64,000 nt of DNA from UBA2040 sp041674745 (lineage in GTDB: Bacteria > Bacteroidota > Bacteroidia > Flavobacteriales_D > Crocinitomicaceae): NCBI GenBank assembly GCA_041674745.1, contig JBAYVD010000003.1, positions 1 through 64,000 of the forward strand, in the 5' to 3' direction. Made by a program: the position numbers and the translations under genes. Numbering within the stretch: the first letter of the stretch is position 1; every line of letters starts with the position of its first letter. The notes beneath the pieces are model-generated. The model was not told the DNA's origin. It ran no database searches and saw only the letters and a list, made by a program, of their open reading frames with translations. Below, in pieces: positions 1 through 7,361 of the stretch.

Positions 1-124
1 ACTTGATGTTGGGCAATTCCTTTAGCAAAGCTTGAATCACTTTGTCGGGATGAAATTGGATGCCAATACATTTAGAATCCGCAATTAATAAATGCTTTAA
101 CGTGATTGATTTACGATTGTCCAT
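1..124 (-). CDS. Tyrosine recombinase/integrase, N-terminal fragment (cut by window edge)
   Basis: An ATG at 122-124 on the minus strand opens a frame that runs off the left edge, giving 41 codons. The peptide begins MDNRKSITLKHLLIADSK and continues with GIQFHPDKVIQALLKELPNIK. From memory this resembles the opening segment of Bacteroidota tyrosine-type site-specific recombinases, just before the SAM-like core-binding domain. The catalytic domain lies outside the window, so neither activity nor intactness can be judged. It may be a stand-alone chromosomal or integron-type integrase. It is divergent from the zinc-ribbon gene at 252. Confidence 0.6.
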   Translation of the reverse strand, partial: MDNRKSITLKHLLIADSKCIGIQFHPDKVIQALLKELPNIK

Positions 125-174
125 TTTGCTAAAATTTCAACAAAAGAACACCGAAGCTGTTTTTGTTTCCAAAT

Positions 175-210
175 TTAACCGTAGATTTAAACGTTTAATT
201 CTACGGTTAA
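175..210. repeat. 36-bp near-perfect palindrome, copy 1
   Basis: Arms TTAACCGTAGA (175-185) and TCTACGGTTAA (200-210) are exact reverse complements around a centre holding TAAACGTTTA, itself palindromic. The 25-base core from CGTAG to CTAC recurs exactly at 29641-29665. It lies in the divergent promoter region between the recombinase and zinc-ribbon genes, so it is unlikely to be a simple terminator. It could be an operator, a REP-like dispersed element or a structured transcript. Confidence 0.7.
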
Positions 211-251
211 TAATGTGTGATTCGTGGTAATTCGTGTATTCGTGGCAAAAA

Positions 252-632
252 ATGGAAAATATAAAAACATGTATCAACTGTCAAAAGCCGCTTACGGGAA
301 GAGTAGGTAAAAAATTCTGCGACGATTATTGCAAATCCAACTACCATTATACCAAAAACAAAGAAAACGAAAACACCTTCTTCAAAAACGTAGATGCCCA
401 ACTCAAGAAAAACCGATTGATCTTGCGAAAATTCAACAAAGCAGGAAAATCCACGGTTCGGGAAGAAATGTTGTTGGAAGAAGGTTTCAATCCAAAATTT
501 TTTACCCATTTTTGGCGTAATTCAAAAGGTCAAGCGTATTTATTTTGCTACGAATATGGGTTTATAAAACTCACCGAAAATAACAAGTCAAAATTTGTAT
601 TGGTTACTTGGCAAAAATACATGGAGAAATAA
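252..632 (+). CDS. Small zinc-ribbon protein (hypothetical)
   Basis: A 126-residue protein starting MENIKTCINCQKPL. The upstream in-frame ATG at 234 lies inside a repeat-like stretch, so the second Met is preferred. An N-terminal CxxC followed about 14 residues later by CDDYC suggests a treble-clef or zinc-ribbon fold of the kind found in small nucleic-acid-associated proteins. The rest is basic (KNKEN, KKNR) with an aromatic C-terminal half. I recognise it as a common Bacteroidota hypothetical, not as a protein of defined function. It converges on the AIM24 operon, with a shared terminator at 633-658. Confidence 0.75.
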   Translation: MENIKTCINCQKPLTGRVGKKFCDDYCKSNYHYTKNKENENTFFKNVDAQLKKNRLILRKFNKAGKSTVREEMLLEEGFNPKFFTHFWRNSKGQAYLFCYEYGFIKLTENNKSKFVLVTWQKYMEK

Positions 633-658
633 AAAAGGAACCCGAATGAGTTCCTTTT
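633..658. terminator. Bidirectional intrinsic terminator
   Basis: Stem AAAAGGAAC (633-641) pairs with GTTCCTTTT (650-658) across an 8-base loop. A T-rich tract follows on the plus strand and an A-run precedes it. It separates the convergent zinc-ribbon gene and AIM24 operon. Confidence 0.75.
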
Positions 659-675
659 GATAATTTTTAATCGAA

Positions 676-1362
676 TCAATCTTTACTTTTCTTCGGTCGG
701 AAAGGATTCACCCAACTCAAGAAGGGATGAATTTTTCGGGTTTGAATCCATACTTTGCCTTGGCCAGAAAAACGACAAACGAAGCCTTCGCCCGAGAAAA
801 ACAAGGATTTGTAACCGCCTGCGCGAGAAACTTGGTATTCTAAACCTTCGGTAAAAGCAACGATGTGTCCTGTGTCGACGACGTAACCATCGGTCACATC
901 AATTTCCAAAATCCCGCCGTAGGAGTTGAACCACAAATCGCCCAATCCTGAACATTTGATCAAAAAGAAGTTTTCACCGGAGAAAAAACCTTTCGTAACG
1001 CCTTGCCATTTCGTTTCGATTTGAATGTTCATATCGGAAGCTACGTAAGCCGTATTTTGCAAATAAATGGTTTCATTTTCCAAATACACGTGTCGCACAT
1101 CGCCCGGACAAGAAGGCGCAATTTGAATTTGTCCATTGCCATTTTGCGCCGTAAATTCATTGATAAACAAGGATTCACCGGTCAAGAATCGACCCAATCC
1201 ACCTTTGAATTTCGTTTTCATGGTGATGTTGGTATCCATCGTTGCCATGGCGGCTGCTTCTACTTTTAATGTTGTTCCATTGGGGATTTGTACGGTGATA
1301 AAGCCAAAATCCGGCTGACAATCGAACGCAAAATCCATTCCTTTTTTAGTTGCTGTTTCCAT
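676..1362 (-). CDS. AIM24 / TIGR00266 family protein, paralogue 3
   Basis: 228 residues of the AIM24 (DUF124, TRAP-like beta fold) family. Recognisable features are the early LKVEAAAMATMD segment (the family's E/A-rich 'EAGAM' position), a GRFLTGESLFINEF segment and the later VDTGHIVAFTEGLEY segment. No signal peptide is visible, so it is probably cytosolic. The bacterial function is poorly defined; the mitochondrial namesake affects inner-membrane organisation. It is the last gene of a four-gene minus-strand operon and starts one base after its upstream paralogue stops, which suggests translational coupling and a jointly acting or hetero-oligomeric set. Confidence 0.85.
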   Translation of the reverse strand: METATKKGMDFAFDCQPDFGFITVQIPNGTTLKVEAAAMATMDTNITMKTKFKGGLGRFLTGESLFINEFTAQNGNGQIQIAPSCPGDVRHVYLENETIYLQNTAYVASDMNIQIETKWQGVTKGFFSGENFFLIKCSGLGDLWFNSYGGILEIDVTDGYVVDTGHIVAFTEGLEYQVSRAGGYKSLFFSGEGFVCRFSGQGKVWIQTRKIHPFLSWVNPFRPKKSKD

Positions 1363-1363
1363 C

Positions 1364-2080
1364 TTAACGCGGTTTTAGTTTACTTCCCAAAATTGTTCCA
1401 AACGCCGTTGTATTGTGCGATTGAACCCAAACTCTTCCTTTTCCATTGAATTTGCAGACCAAACCTTCGCCGCCCAAAATGGAACTGACCCAACTTTTGC
1501 CGGCTTTGCTTAAGGTGAAATTCAAGGTTTCTTCAAAGGCAACGATGTGTCCGGTATCTACAATGTGCGAACCGTCTACTTCAATCGTATACACCGCGCC
1601 AAACGAATTCAAAACCGCGGTACCGTTTCCTTTTACCTTCAACCAAAACAAACTCTCTTTGGAGATCAAGTTTTTAAATCCTTGAAAACTCATGTCGATG
1701 TTGAGACCGGGCGAACTCGCTACATACGAACCGCCTTGCACGATAATCGATTCACCATGCAATTCGTGTGTAAACATATCGCCAATCAATCCAGTTCCCA
1801 ACCAGACATTTCCGCCGTTGGATCCTGCTTGAAAATGATTCAAGAAGAAACTTTCGCCCGAAATCATTCGTTTCAATCCACGCAAGATATTTCCCGACTC
1901 TTTTTTGTAAGTTGTGGTGGTCATGTTCATGTCGTTGCTCATGGCAATCATCGCGCCTGCTTCTGCGGTGAACGATTCGCCTGGTTGCAACGTTATTTTT
2001 GCGGCAGCCGATCCGGGTCGCATTTCGATAGCAACGTTCAGTGCGCCCGCATTCATCGAGGGTGTTGTCATTTCTTCCAT
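1364..2080 (-). CDS. AIM24 / TIGR00266 family protein, paralogue 2
   Basis: 238 residues, with the conserved LQPGESFTAEAGAM start block, a second block GESFFLNHFQAGSNGG, and VDTGHIVAFEETLNF followed by LGGEGLVCKFNGKG. These are the hallmark segments of the TRAP-like AIM24 fold. It lacks a signal peptide and membrane segments. It is separated by single bases from its paralogues on both sides. The three copies have clearly diverged (for example AAKITLQPGE against YLKTVLQPGE), so the duplication is old and the copies are likely specialised. Confidence 0.88.
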   Translation of the reverse strand: MEEMTTPSMNAGALNVAIEMRPGSAAAKITLQPGESFTAEAGAMIAMSNDMNMTTTTYKKESGNILRGLKRMISGESFFLNHFQAGSNGGNVWLGTGLIGDMFTHELHGESIIVQGGSYVASSPGLNIDMSFQGFKNLISKESLFWLKVKGNGTAVLNSFGAVYTIEVDGSHIVDTGHIVAFEETLNFTLSKAGKSWVSSILGGEGLVCKFNGKGRVWVQSHNTTAFGTILGSKLKPR

Positions 2081-2081
2081 A

Positions 2082-2744
2082 TCAATACAAATGTCGGTTT
2101 ACCCACGAAGCCATGCCAGTCATGCTGCGGGTTTGCAAATAAATTTTTCCAGTGCCTTGTACTTTGGTCACGAAACCTTCGCCGCCCAAAAAGCTGCCGA
2201 TGATGCCGCCCGCCAATTGTGGTTTCAATTTCATCGTTGGTTCGTAAGCGACCAAATGGCCCGAATCGACAATGTATTCACCGTTGACTTCTTTTTCGAC
2301 GATGCCACCGTAGGCACCAAAATAGACTTTTCCATGTCCGGAAACAACCAGTTTGAACAAACCTTCGCGACCGATAAACGAACCCAAACCGGCCCATTTC
2401 ACGCCCAATTTTACGCCAGGTTCGGAAGCGATGTAGGCGCCACGCTGCAAACAATAACTTTCGCCGTTCATTTCACGCTCCACGATATCGCCGGGTGTTG
2501 CTTGTGCTAACGTGATGTCCAATGGAGTAGCGGTGTTGTTGGTAAAATGATTCACGAACAAACTTTCGCCACCGAAAATCTTTTTGCCCAAGGCAGCGAA
2601 AAAGCCACCGTTGAACTTGGCTGTCATGTCCAGATCGCTCGACATGGTCGCCATGGCATCCGCTTCAGCGATGAAGGTTTCGCCGGGCTGGAGCACTGTT
2701 TTGAGATAGGCAAAAACGGGTTTGCCTATAATTTCTGTCGTCAT
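2082..2744 (-). CDS. AIM24 / TIGR00266 family protein, paralogue 1
   Basis: 220 residues, with LQPGETFIAEADAMATMS, FGGESLFVNHFTNN, VDSGHLVAYEPTM and LGGEGFVTKVQGTGK, all typical of TIGR00266/AIM24 proteins. Its ATG overlaps the stop of the upstream M48 protease gene (ATGA, 2741-2744), so the two are translationally coupled. Linkage of an AIM24 trio to a membrane M48 protease points to a role in membrane or envelope quality control, but that is inference from context. Confidence 0.88.
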   Translation of the reverse strand: MTTEIIGKPVFAYLKTVLQPGETFIAEADAMATMSSDLDMTAKFNGGFFAALGKKIFGGESLFVNHFTNNTATPLDITLAQATPGDIVEREMNGESYCLQRGAYIASEPGVKLGVKWAGLGSFIGREGLFKLVVSGHGKVYFGAYGGIVEKEVNGEYIVDSGHLVAYEPTMKLKPQLAGGIIGSFLGGEGFVTKVQGTGKIYLQTRSMTGMASWVNRHLY

Positions 2745-3844
2745 ATTTGTTGTTTAAATGATTTTTGAAAAGAGGAAAAATTAGCGGGTAAAGGTTGAAA
2801 ATGATAATCTGATTTTTTCAATAATTTCTTCAAATGCGCAATTCGGTCTTTCGTAACCGGGTGAGTCGATAGAAAAGACAAATCATCCAACACACTTTTC
2901 TCGTGTTCTTTTTCCAAGGTGCCGAAGAAATCAATCAAACCTTGCGGATTGATGTGCGCTTGCTGTAAAAACTTAAAACCTTGTTCATCCGCTTCGGTTT
3001 CAAATTTTCGGCTGTTCGACAAGGAAGCCAAATCGCTGCCCGAAGAGGCAATGGTGCCAGCAATGGCCGTAACGTCGCCAATCATGGCGGAAAGAACGGC
3101 GTAAATCCCTAAACTGTTGATGATGCTGCGCACGTGGTGTCGTTCGCTTACGTGCGCCAATTCGTGTCCCATCACGCCCATGACTTCTTCCCAAGATTTC
3201 GCATTTTTAATCAAGCCGTATTGAATCACGACTTTTCCGCCGGGTAAGGCAAATGCATTGATGGTTGGATCTTTTGAGAAATACACTTCTACGTCCACGC
3301 CTTTTTTTCTTGCTTCAGCGATCAAAGGTTCAGCTACTTTCAAGAATACTTTTTTCAAGGAATCCATTTCCACCAATTGTTGCTCGGACTGAATCAACGT
3401 AAACAATTGGTCGCCGGCTTTTTTCTCCCAACTTGGCGGTACTTTTTCTGCTACTTTTCGCACCATCCAGTCCTTTGAAAGGACGAGGCCAACCATCAGC
3501 AAAACAAAGATGGCGGAAATCGTTATGATGGAATAAACAAATCGTTTGGTTGAATTTTTCGCTTGCTTCAATTGATTTTGAATGGAAGGTCTCTGCAGGA
3601 AATGCTCATTTTTCAGGATGCTTCGGTCTTCGGTGTAGCAACTGTATTTCGGGTGCATTTTCTCCGAGAAAAATACCAAACGGTTGTTGGCACCGCCCGC
3701 TTTGATTTCCAGGTTGTCCAAAGCGATACGCCGCGAAGTTGTTTCGTTGGAGAAAATTAGTTGATCCGATTGAATTTCAATTTCACCAGCGGCGCGCTGA
3801 TTTTCAATGGATTCATCAATAAGTATGGCAGAATATTTTTTCAC
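2741..3844 (-). CDS. Membrane-anchored M48 family metallopeptidase
   Basis: 367 residues, with a GTG start at 3844 because no in-frame ATG lies upstream. An N-terminal soluble segment (about 1-100) precedes one hydrophobic helix at about 103-122. The protease domain follows, with HELAH (residues 227-231, the HExxH zinc site) and the downstream FETEADEQGF segment supplying the third Glu ligand near 282-284. This domain resembles BepA/LoiP/Oma1-like M48 peptidases of the envelope. It is the first gene of the AIM24 operon. The N-terminal extension with an internal transmembrane helix, in place of a signal peptide, places the catalytic domain on one side of the inner membrane; topology was not determined. 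Confidence 0.88.
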   Translation of the reverse strand: MKKYSAILIDESIENQRAAGEIEIQSDQLIFSNETTSRRIALDNLEIKAGGANNRLVFFSEKMHPKYSCYTEDRSILKNEHFLQRPSIQNQLKQAKNSTKRFVYSIITISAIFVLLMVGLVLSKDWMVRKVAEKVPPSWEKKAGDQLFTLIQSEQQLVEMDSLKKVFLKVAEPLIAEARKKGVDVEVYFSKDPTINAFALPGGKVVIQYGLIKNAKSWEEVMGVMGHELAHVSERHHVRSIINSLGIYAVLSAMIGDVTAIAGTIASSGSDLASLSNSRKFETEADEQGFKFLQQAHINPQGLIDFFGTLEKEHEKSVLDDLSFLSTHPVTKDRIAHLKKLLKKSDYHFQPLPANFSSFQKSFKQQI

Positions 3845-3905
3845 GAATTCAATTTGAGCTGTCTAAATATAAGCATTTAGGTAAATTGGAAGGTGTCCAT
3901 AAAAA

Positions 3906-3938
3906 AGAGTCGGTAGAAAAATAGTTCCTACCGACTCT
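3906..3938. terminator. Intrinsic terminator, bidirectional
   Basis: A perfect 11-bp stem AGAGTCGGTAG (3906-3916) / CTACCGACTCT (3928-3938) is flanked by an A-run on the left and T-rich sequence on the right. It ends the minus-strand EF-hand gene at 3980 before the M48 operon begins. Confidence 0.85.
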
Positions 3939-3979
3939 CTATTTTTTATCAAGTCATTAATAACGCTAAATTAATCTCA

Positions 3980-4678
3980 TTAATTGCGTTGTTTTTTACT
4001 TTTATCTTTTTTATTTTTTTTCTCACTTTTACCATGATCCTTGTGGTCTTCCTCTTTTTCGTGAGCTTGTTCTTTGTTTCCATTTGAAGTATTGTATTCT
4101 TCCAAAGTTACTCGCCCATCTCCATTGGTATCCATTTTACGGAAACGATTTTCTTGATCTTTTGCCTTGTTGCCTTCACCTTTTTTCATTTCATCAAGCG
4201 TCAGAATGCCATCTTGGTTTTTATCCATTTTCGCAAAATGACTTTTATCCTCGTGTTTATCATTGCGATCATGATTATCATCGTGATCATCTTCATGATG
4301 AGCGTTTCCGTTTGTAGTTTCTAATGGGGGATTTTCTCGTGGAGGATTCTTTCTAGGTGGAATTGGCGCTGGCGGTGGAGTGGAAGTAGGTTCAGGAACA
4401 ACAATTTTTGATGCTGGATCTTTCGCAAATTCCTTTCTGGACAATTGACCATCTGAATTTGTATCTAAAGCCTTAAAACGTAGCTCTTGGGCATTCGCAT
4501 CTCCACTATTTCCATTTTTCAATTCTTCTAGAGTAATGAATCCATCTCTGTTCTTGTCTAAAGCATTGAAACCATCCTTGGTCGTTTCACTGGGCAATTT
4601 TTGTCCAGAAACTTGCGCTGTTATTTGACTCATTGCGATGATCCCGAAGGTAGCCATACCTATTTTAATATTTTTCAT
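3980..4678 (-). CDS. Exported EF-hand calcium-binding protein, four EF-hands
   Basis: The start is placed at 4678 (MKNIKIGMATFGIIAMSQ) because it gives a clean signal peptide ending near TAQVSGQ; an in-frame ATG at 4720 adds an unlikely polar leader. The mature protein has two EF-hand pairs: loops DKNRDGFITLEE and DTNSDGQLSRKE, then DKNQDGILTLDE and DTNGDGRVTLEE. A proline-rich linker (TSTPPPAPIPPRKNPP) and a His/Asp-rich stretch (HHEDDHDDNHDR) separate the pairs. The C-terminus is Lys-rich. It is the most diverged member of a tandem trio. Calcium buffering or sensing in the periplasm or outside is likely; the partner is unknown. Confidence 0.85.
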   Translation of the reverse strand: MKNIKIGMATFGIIAMSQITAQVSGQKLPSETTKDGFNALDKNRDGFITLEELKNGNSGDANAQELRFKALDTNSDGQLSRKEFAKDPASKIVVPEPTSTPPPAPIPPRKNPPRENPPLETTNGNAHHEDDHDDNHDRNDKHEDKSHFAKMDKNQDGILTLDEMKKGEGNKAKDQENRFRKMDTNGDGRVTLEEYNTSNGNKEQAHEKEEDHKDHGKSEKKNKKDKSKKQRN

Positions 4679-4783
4679 AATTTCTATTTTTTTTATGCCT
4701 GAGTTCAATTTATGTGCCAAACTTCTATTGCGACCGATTTTAACTAATCACACATAATTTTCACTTGAAATTTCAGAATTTCT

Positions 4784-5497
4784 TTAGTTCCCTGCTTTTT
4801 TTGCGCGGTGTTCTTCGTACTTTTTGTTCAGTTCGATGAATTCATCTTTCGTAACTTTTCCATCTGCATTCAGATCCATTCGTTTGAAACGTTCTTCTTG
4901 TTTTTTAGCTGCATCTGGTTCTTTGCCAACTTTCAATTCATCAATTGTTACTTCACCATCTGAATTTTTGTCCATTTTAGCGAATCGCTCATCGACGGTT
5001 GGTTTTGGTTTATCCTTTCTGTTGGCTTTTGCAGCCATCATTTCCTCTTTTGTCATTTTACCGTCTTTATCGGCATCGACTTTTTCAAATCTAGCGTCTT
5101 TTTTGGCTTCGTGGTCGTCCTTTCCTTTGCCCATTTCTTCACGAGAAATTCCACCGTCTTTGTTCGCGTCTTTTTTCTCGAAACGTTCGTCTAGGGTTTG
5201 TTTAGATCCCTCTTTTCGTCCATCGCGCATTTCTTTTTTCGCTAGAAATTCCTCTTTTGATACCTTTCCATCGCCATTGGCATCCATTTTTGAGAAATGT
5301 TCACCCGCTTCTTTTGCGTCCTCACCTTTCCCTTTTTTTGTTTCGTCAAGGGTAATGAATCCATCACCGTTGACATCCATTTTGGCAAATCGTTGCTCTG
5401 GTGTTAGTTTCGCTTTTTCTTTTCTTCCTTCTTGGGCATTCAATTGACCGATTGCCATCATTCCAAGAGCAACCAATCCGATGTGTAGTTTTTTCAT
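4784..5497 (-). CDS. Exported EF-hand protein, six EF-hands
   Basis: 237 residues starting MKKLHIGLVALGMMAIG, with a signal peptide likely cut after LNAQ. Six EF-hand loops follow: DVNGDGFITLDE, DANGDGKVSKEE, DANKDGGISREE, DADKDGKMTKEE, DKNSDGEVTIDE and DLNADGKVTKDE. All keep the Gly at loop position 6 and acidic residues at positions 1 and 12. Intervening segments are highly charged and Lys-rich. It is a close paralogue of the gene at 5661, which shares its signal peptide and loop wording. The gain of a pair over its neighbours shows expansion by internal duplication. Confidence 0.88.
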   Translation of the reverse strand: MKKLHIGLVALGMMAIGQLNAQEGRKEKAKLTPEQRFAKMDVNGDGFITLDETKKGKGEDAKEAGEHFSKMDANGDGKVSKEEFLAKKEMRDGRKEGSKQTLDERFEKKDANKDGGISREEMGKGKDDHEAKKDARFEKVDADKDGKMTKEEMMAAKANRKDKPKPTVDERFAKMDKNSDGEVTIDELKVGKEPDAAKKQEERFKRMDLNADGKVTKDEFIELNKKYEEHRAKKAGN

Positions 5498-5607
5498 TTA
5501 TTGATATTTGATTGTTTTATGTTTCAATTTCAATATGCGTGCCAGAATCCCAATATATGCACGCATTGGCGTAAATAATTCCAATTTCTGGAAAAGTAAA
5601 GATATAA

Positions 5608-5642
5608 AAAAACCCTCTAAAAGAATGATTTAGAGGGTTTTT
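5608..5642. terminator. Intrinsic terminator between EF-hand genes
   Basis: A 14-bp stem AAAAACCCTCTAAA (5608-5621) / TTTAGAGGGTTTTT (5629-5642) has a 7-base loop. Read on the minus strand it terminates the 5661-6272 gene, so the three EF-hand genes are probably separate transcription units. Confidence 0.85.
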
Positions 5643-5660
5643 GATAAGGAATTGGTTTTG

Positions 5661-6272
5661 TTAATTTCTCGCAGGAGGCGTTGCCACTTTTTTGGGTTTA
5701 CCGTCGTGCATTTCTTTTTTCGCTAAGAATTCTTCTTTGGAAACTCTTCCGTCGCCATTGGTATCCATTTTTTTGAAGTGTTCGTCTGCCTCTTTCGCAT
5801 CTTTCCCTTTTTTCATTTCGTCTAGGGTAATGGTTGCGTCACCATTGGCGTCAATTTTGGCGAAATGTTGCTCCGGAGTGAGTTTCGAGGTCGCTTCTCT
5901 TCCTTGCAACTTGTCAGGGTTTTCTACTTTGGCATCTAATTTATTGGGGTTTTCTACTTTCCCTTCCAATTTTTCATGATTTACTTCTTTCTTCGCTTCT
6001 TGTTTTTCTTTTTTAGCCAAGAATTCTTCTTTGGTCACTTTGCCATCGGCATTGGTATCCCATTTTTTAAAACGTGCTTCCGCCTCCTTTGCTTCTTCGC
6101 CTTTGCCTTTTTTTATTTCGTCCAAGGTAAGCACTCCGTCATCATTTGCATCCATTTTAGCAAAACGTTGCTCAGGGGTTTGTTTCGGTTTTTCTTTTTT
6201 ACCTTCTTGGGCATTTACTTGAATTGCTGCCATCATTCCGATTGCCATCAATCCTACTTGTAATTTTTTCAT
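5661..6272 (-). CDS. Exported EF-hand protein with repeat linker
   Basis: 203 residues. The signal peptide MKKLQVGLMAIGMMAAIQVNAQ is nearly the same as that of the neighbouring paralogue. Two EF-hand pairs are present: DANDDGVLTLDE and DTNADGKVTKEE, then DANGDATITLDE and DTNGDGRVSKEE. They are separated by a linker made of the reiterated motif KVENPxKL. The third loop has Ala in place of the usual Gly at position 6, which would weaken calcium binding. It is followed by its own terminator at 5608-5642. Confidence 0.87.
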   Translation of the reverse strand: MKKLQVGLMAIGMMAAIQVNAQEGKKEKPKQTPEQRFAKMDANDDGVLTLDEIKKGKGEEAKEAEARFKKWDTNADGKVTKEEFLAKKEKQEAKKEVNHEKLEGKVENPNKLDAKVENPDKLQGREATSKLTPEQHFAKIDANGDATITLDEMKKGKDAKEADEHFKKMDTNGDGRVSKEEFLAKKEMHDGKPKKVATPPARN

Positions 6273-6437
6273 TTGTTTTAATTTAAAGATTATTATTTCA
6301 AGACTTAATCCACTTCAAATCTACGAATAGCACAACGCTGTAATCTAAACAAATCCTAAAAAATGGTATTTAAGCAAAATTTAAGAATTGGTCAAAAAAA
6401 TTAAGAAAGGCTTTTTGGGTTAATTATGGAAATCACG

Positions 6438-7316
6438 CTATTTCTTTATTTTCCGCCAAATAAATTTCAGAAGAGCCATGGTGAAAACAGCCATCAAACC
6501 AATACTCAATCCAATCACGAAATCTTTGATCGTAGAAGGCCACGAAGGCAGGATCGTATGGAAAAATGTAAGATTGTGCACGAATATTCCACCCGCCACA
6601 AGCAAGAGAGCCAGCGTGCCGATAACCGACAAACCTTTGATGACCCAAGGCAAGGCATTCACCAAACTTTTTCCCAAAAGATAGTTGAATCCACTCTCTT
6701 TTTTCGTTTTGCGCAAAATGGCCAAGCCCATATCATCCATGCGAACGATGAAAGCTACAATACCGTAAACGCCAACAGTTGCCACAATGGCAATAATGGA
6801 AACGACGAGTATTTGTTGTACGATTGGTTCACCGACTACGGCACCCAAGGCGATGATAACAATTTCAATGGAGAGAATAAAATCCGTGACAATTGCCGAT
6901 TTGATTTTTCCTTTCTCAGCGGCTAAAATTTCAACTTCGGTTAGAGGGCTTTCAGCTTCAGAAGTAGCTTGATGTGTCGGTTTGTGAAAGAAAAATTCAA
7001 CGATTTTTTCCGCACCTTCGTAGGCCAAATATCCCCCTCCCAGAATTAAAATAACAGTAATTGCCGGAGGATAAAAAGCGCTCAAAGCAAAAGCGATTGG
7101 TAAAATGATGGCTTTGTTCAACAAGGAGCCTTTACCAATCGCCCACAAAACGGGAATTTCGCGAGAGGAAAGGAAGCCAGACGATTTCTCTGCATTGACA
7201 GCCAAATCATCACCTAAAATTCCGGCCGTTTTTTTTGCCGCTACTTTACCCATTACGGCCACATCGTCCATCAACGCGGCAATATCATCAAATAAGGCAA
7301 AAAAACCAGAAGCCAT
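6438..7316 (-). CDS. DUF808 family inner-membrane protein (YedI-like)
   Basis: 292 residues. The start MASGFFALFDDIAALMDDVAVM and the AAKKTAGILGDDLAVNAEK segment are diagnostic of DUF808/YedI. Several hydrophobic helices follow (PIAFALSAF, AVTVILILGG-like, VIVALGAVVGE, LLVAGGIFVHNL). The C-terminus ends in basic residues (RKIKK). The molecular function of the family is not established. Length matches the roughly 290-300 residue family norm. It stands alone between the EF-hand cluster and the BNR-repeat gene, with no obvious terminator of its own. Confidence 0.88.
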   Translation of the reverse strand: MASGFFALFDDIAALMDDVAVMGKVAAKKTAGILGDDLAVNAEKSSGFLSSREIPVLWAIGKGSLLNKAIILPIAFALSAFYPPAITVILILGGGYLAYEGAEKIVEFFFHKPTHQATSEAESPLTEVEILAAEKGKIKSAIVTDFILSIEIVIIALGAVVGEPIVQQILVVSIIAIVATVGVYGIVAFIVRMDDMGLAILRKTKKESGFNYLLGKSLVNALPWVIKGLSVIGTLALLLVAGGIFVHNLTFFHTILPSWPSTIKDFVIGLSIGLMAVFTMALLKFIWRKIKK

Positions 7317-7361
7317 GTTAAACCAGAATTAAATTTACTGGACCAAAGATATCGTTTTGGT

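Noticed and set aside
1547..2510. Long plus-strand frames opposite the AIM24 genes
   Set aside because: They are antisense shadows; the minus-strand frames show clear AIM24 motifs and coupled starts.
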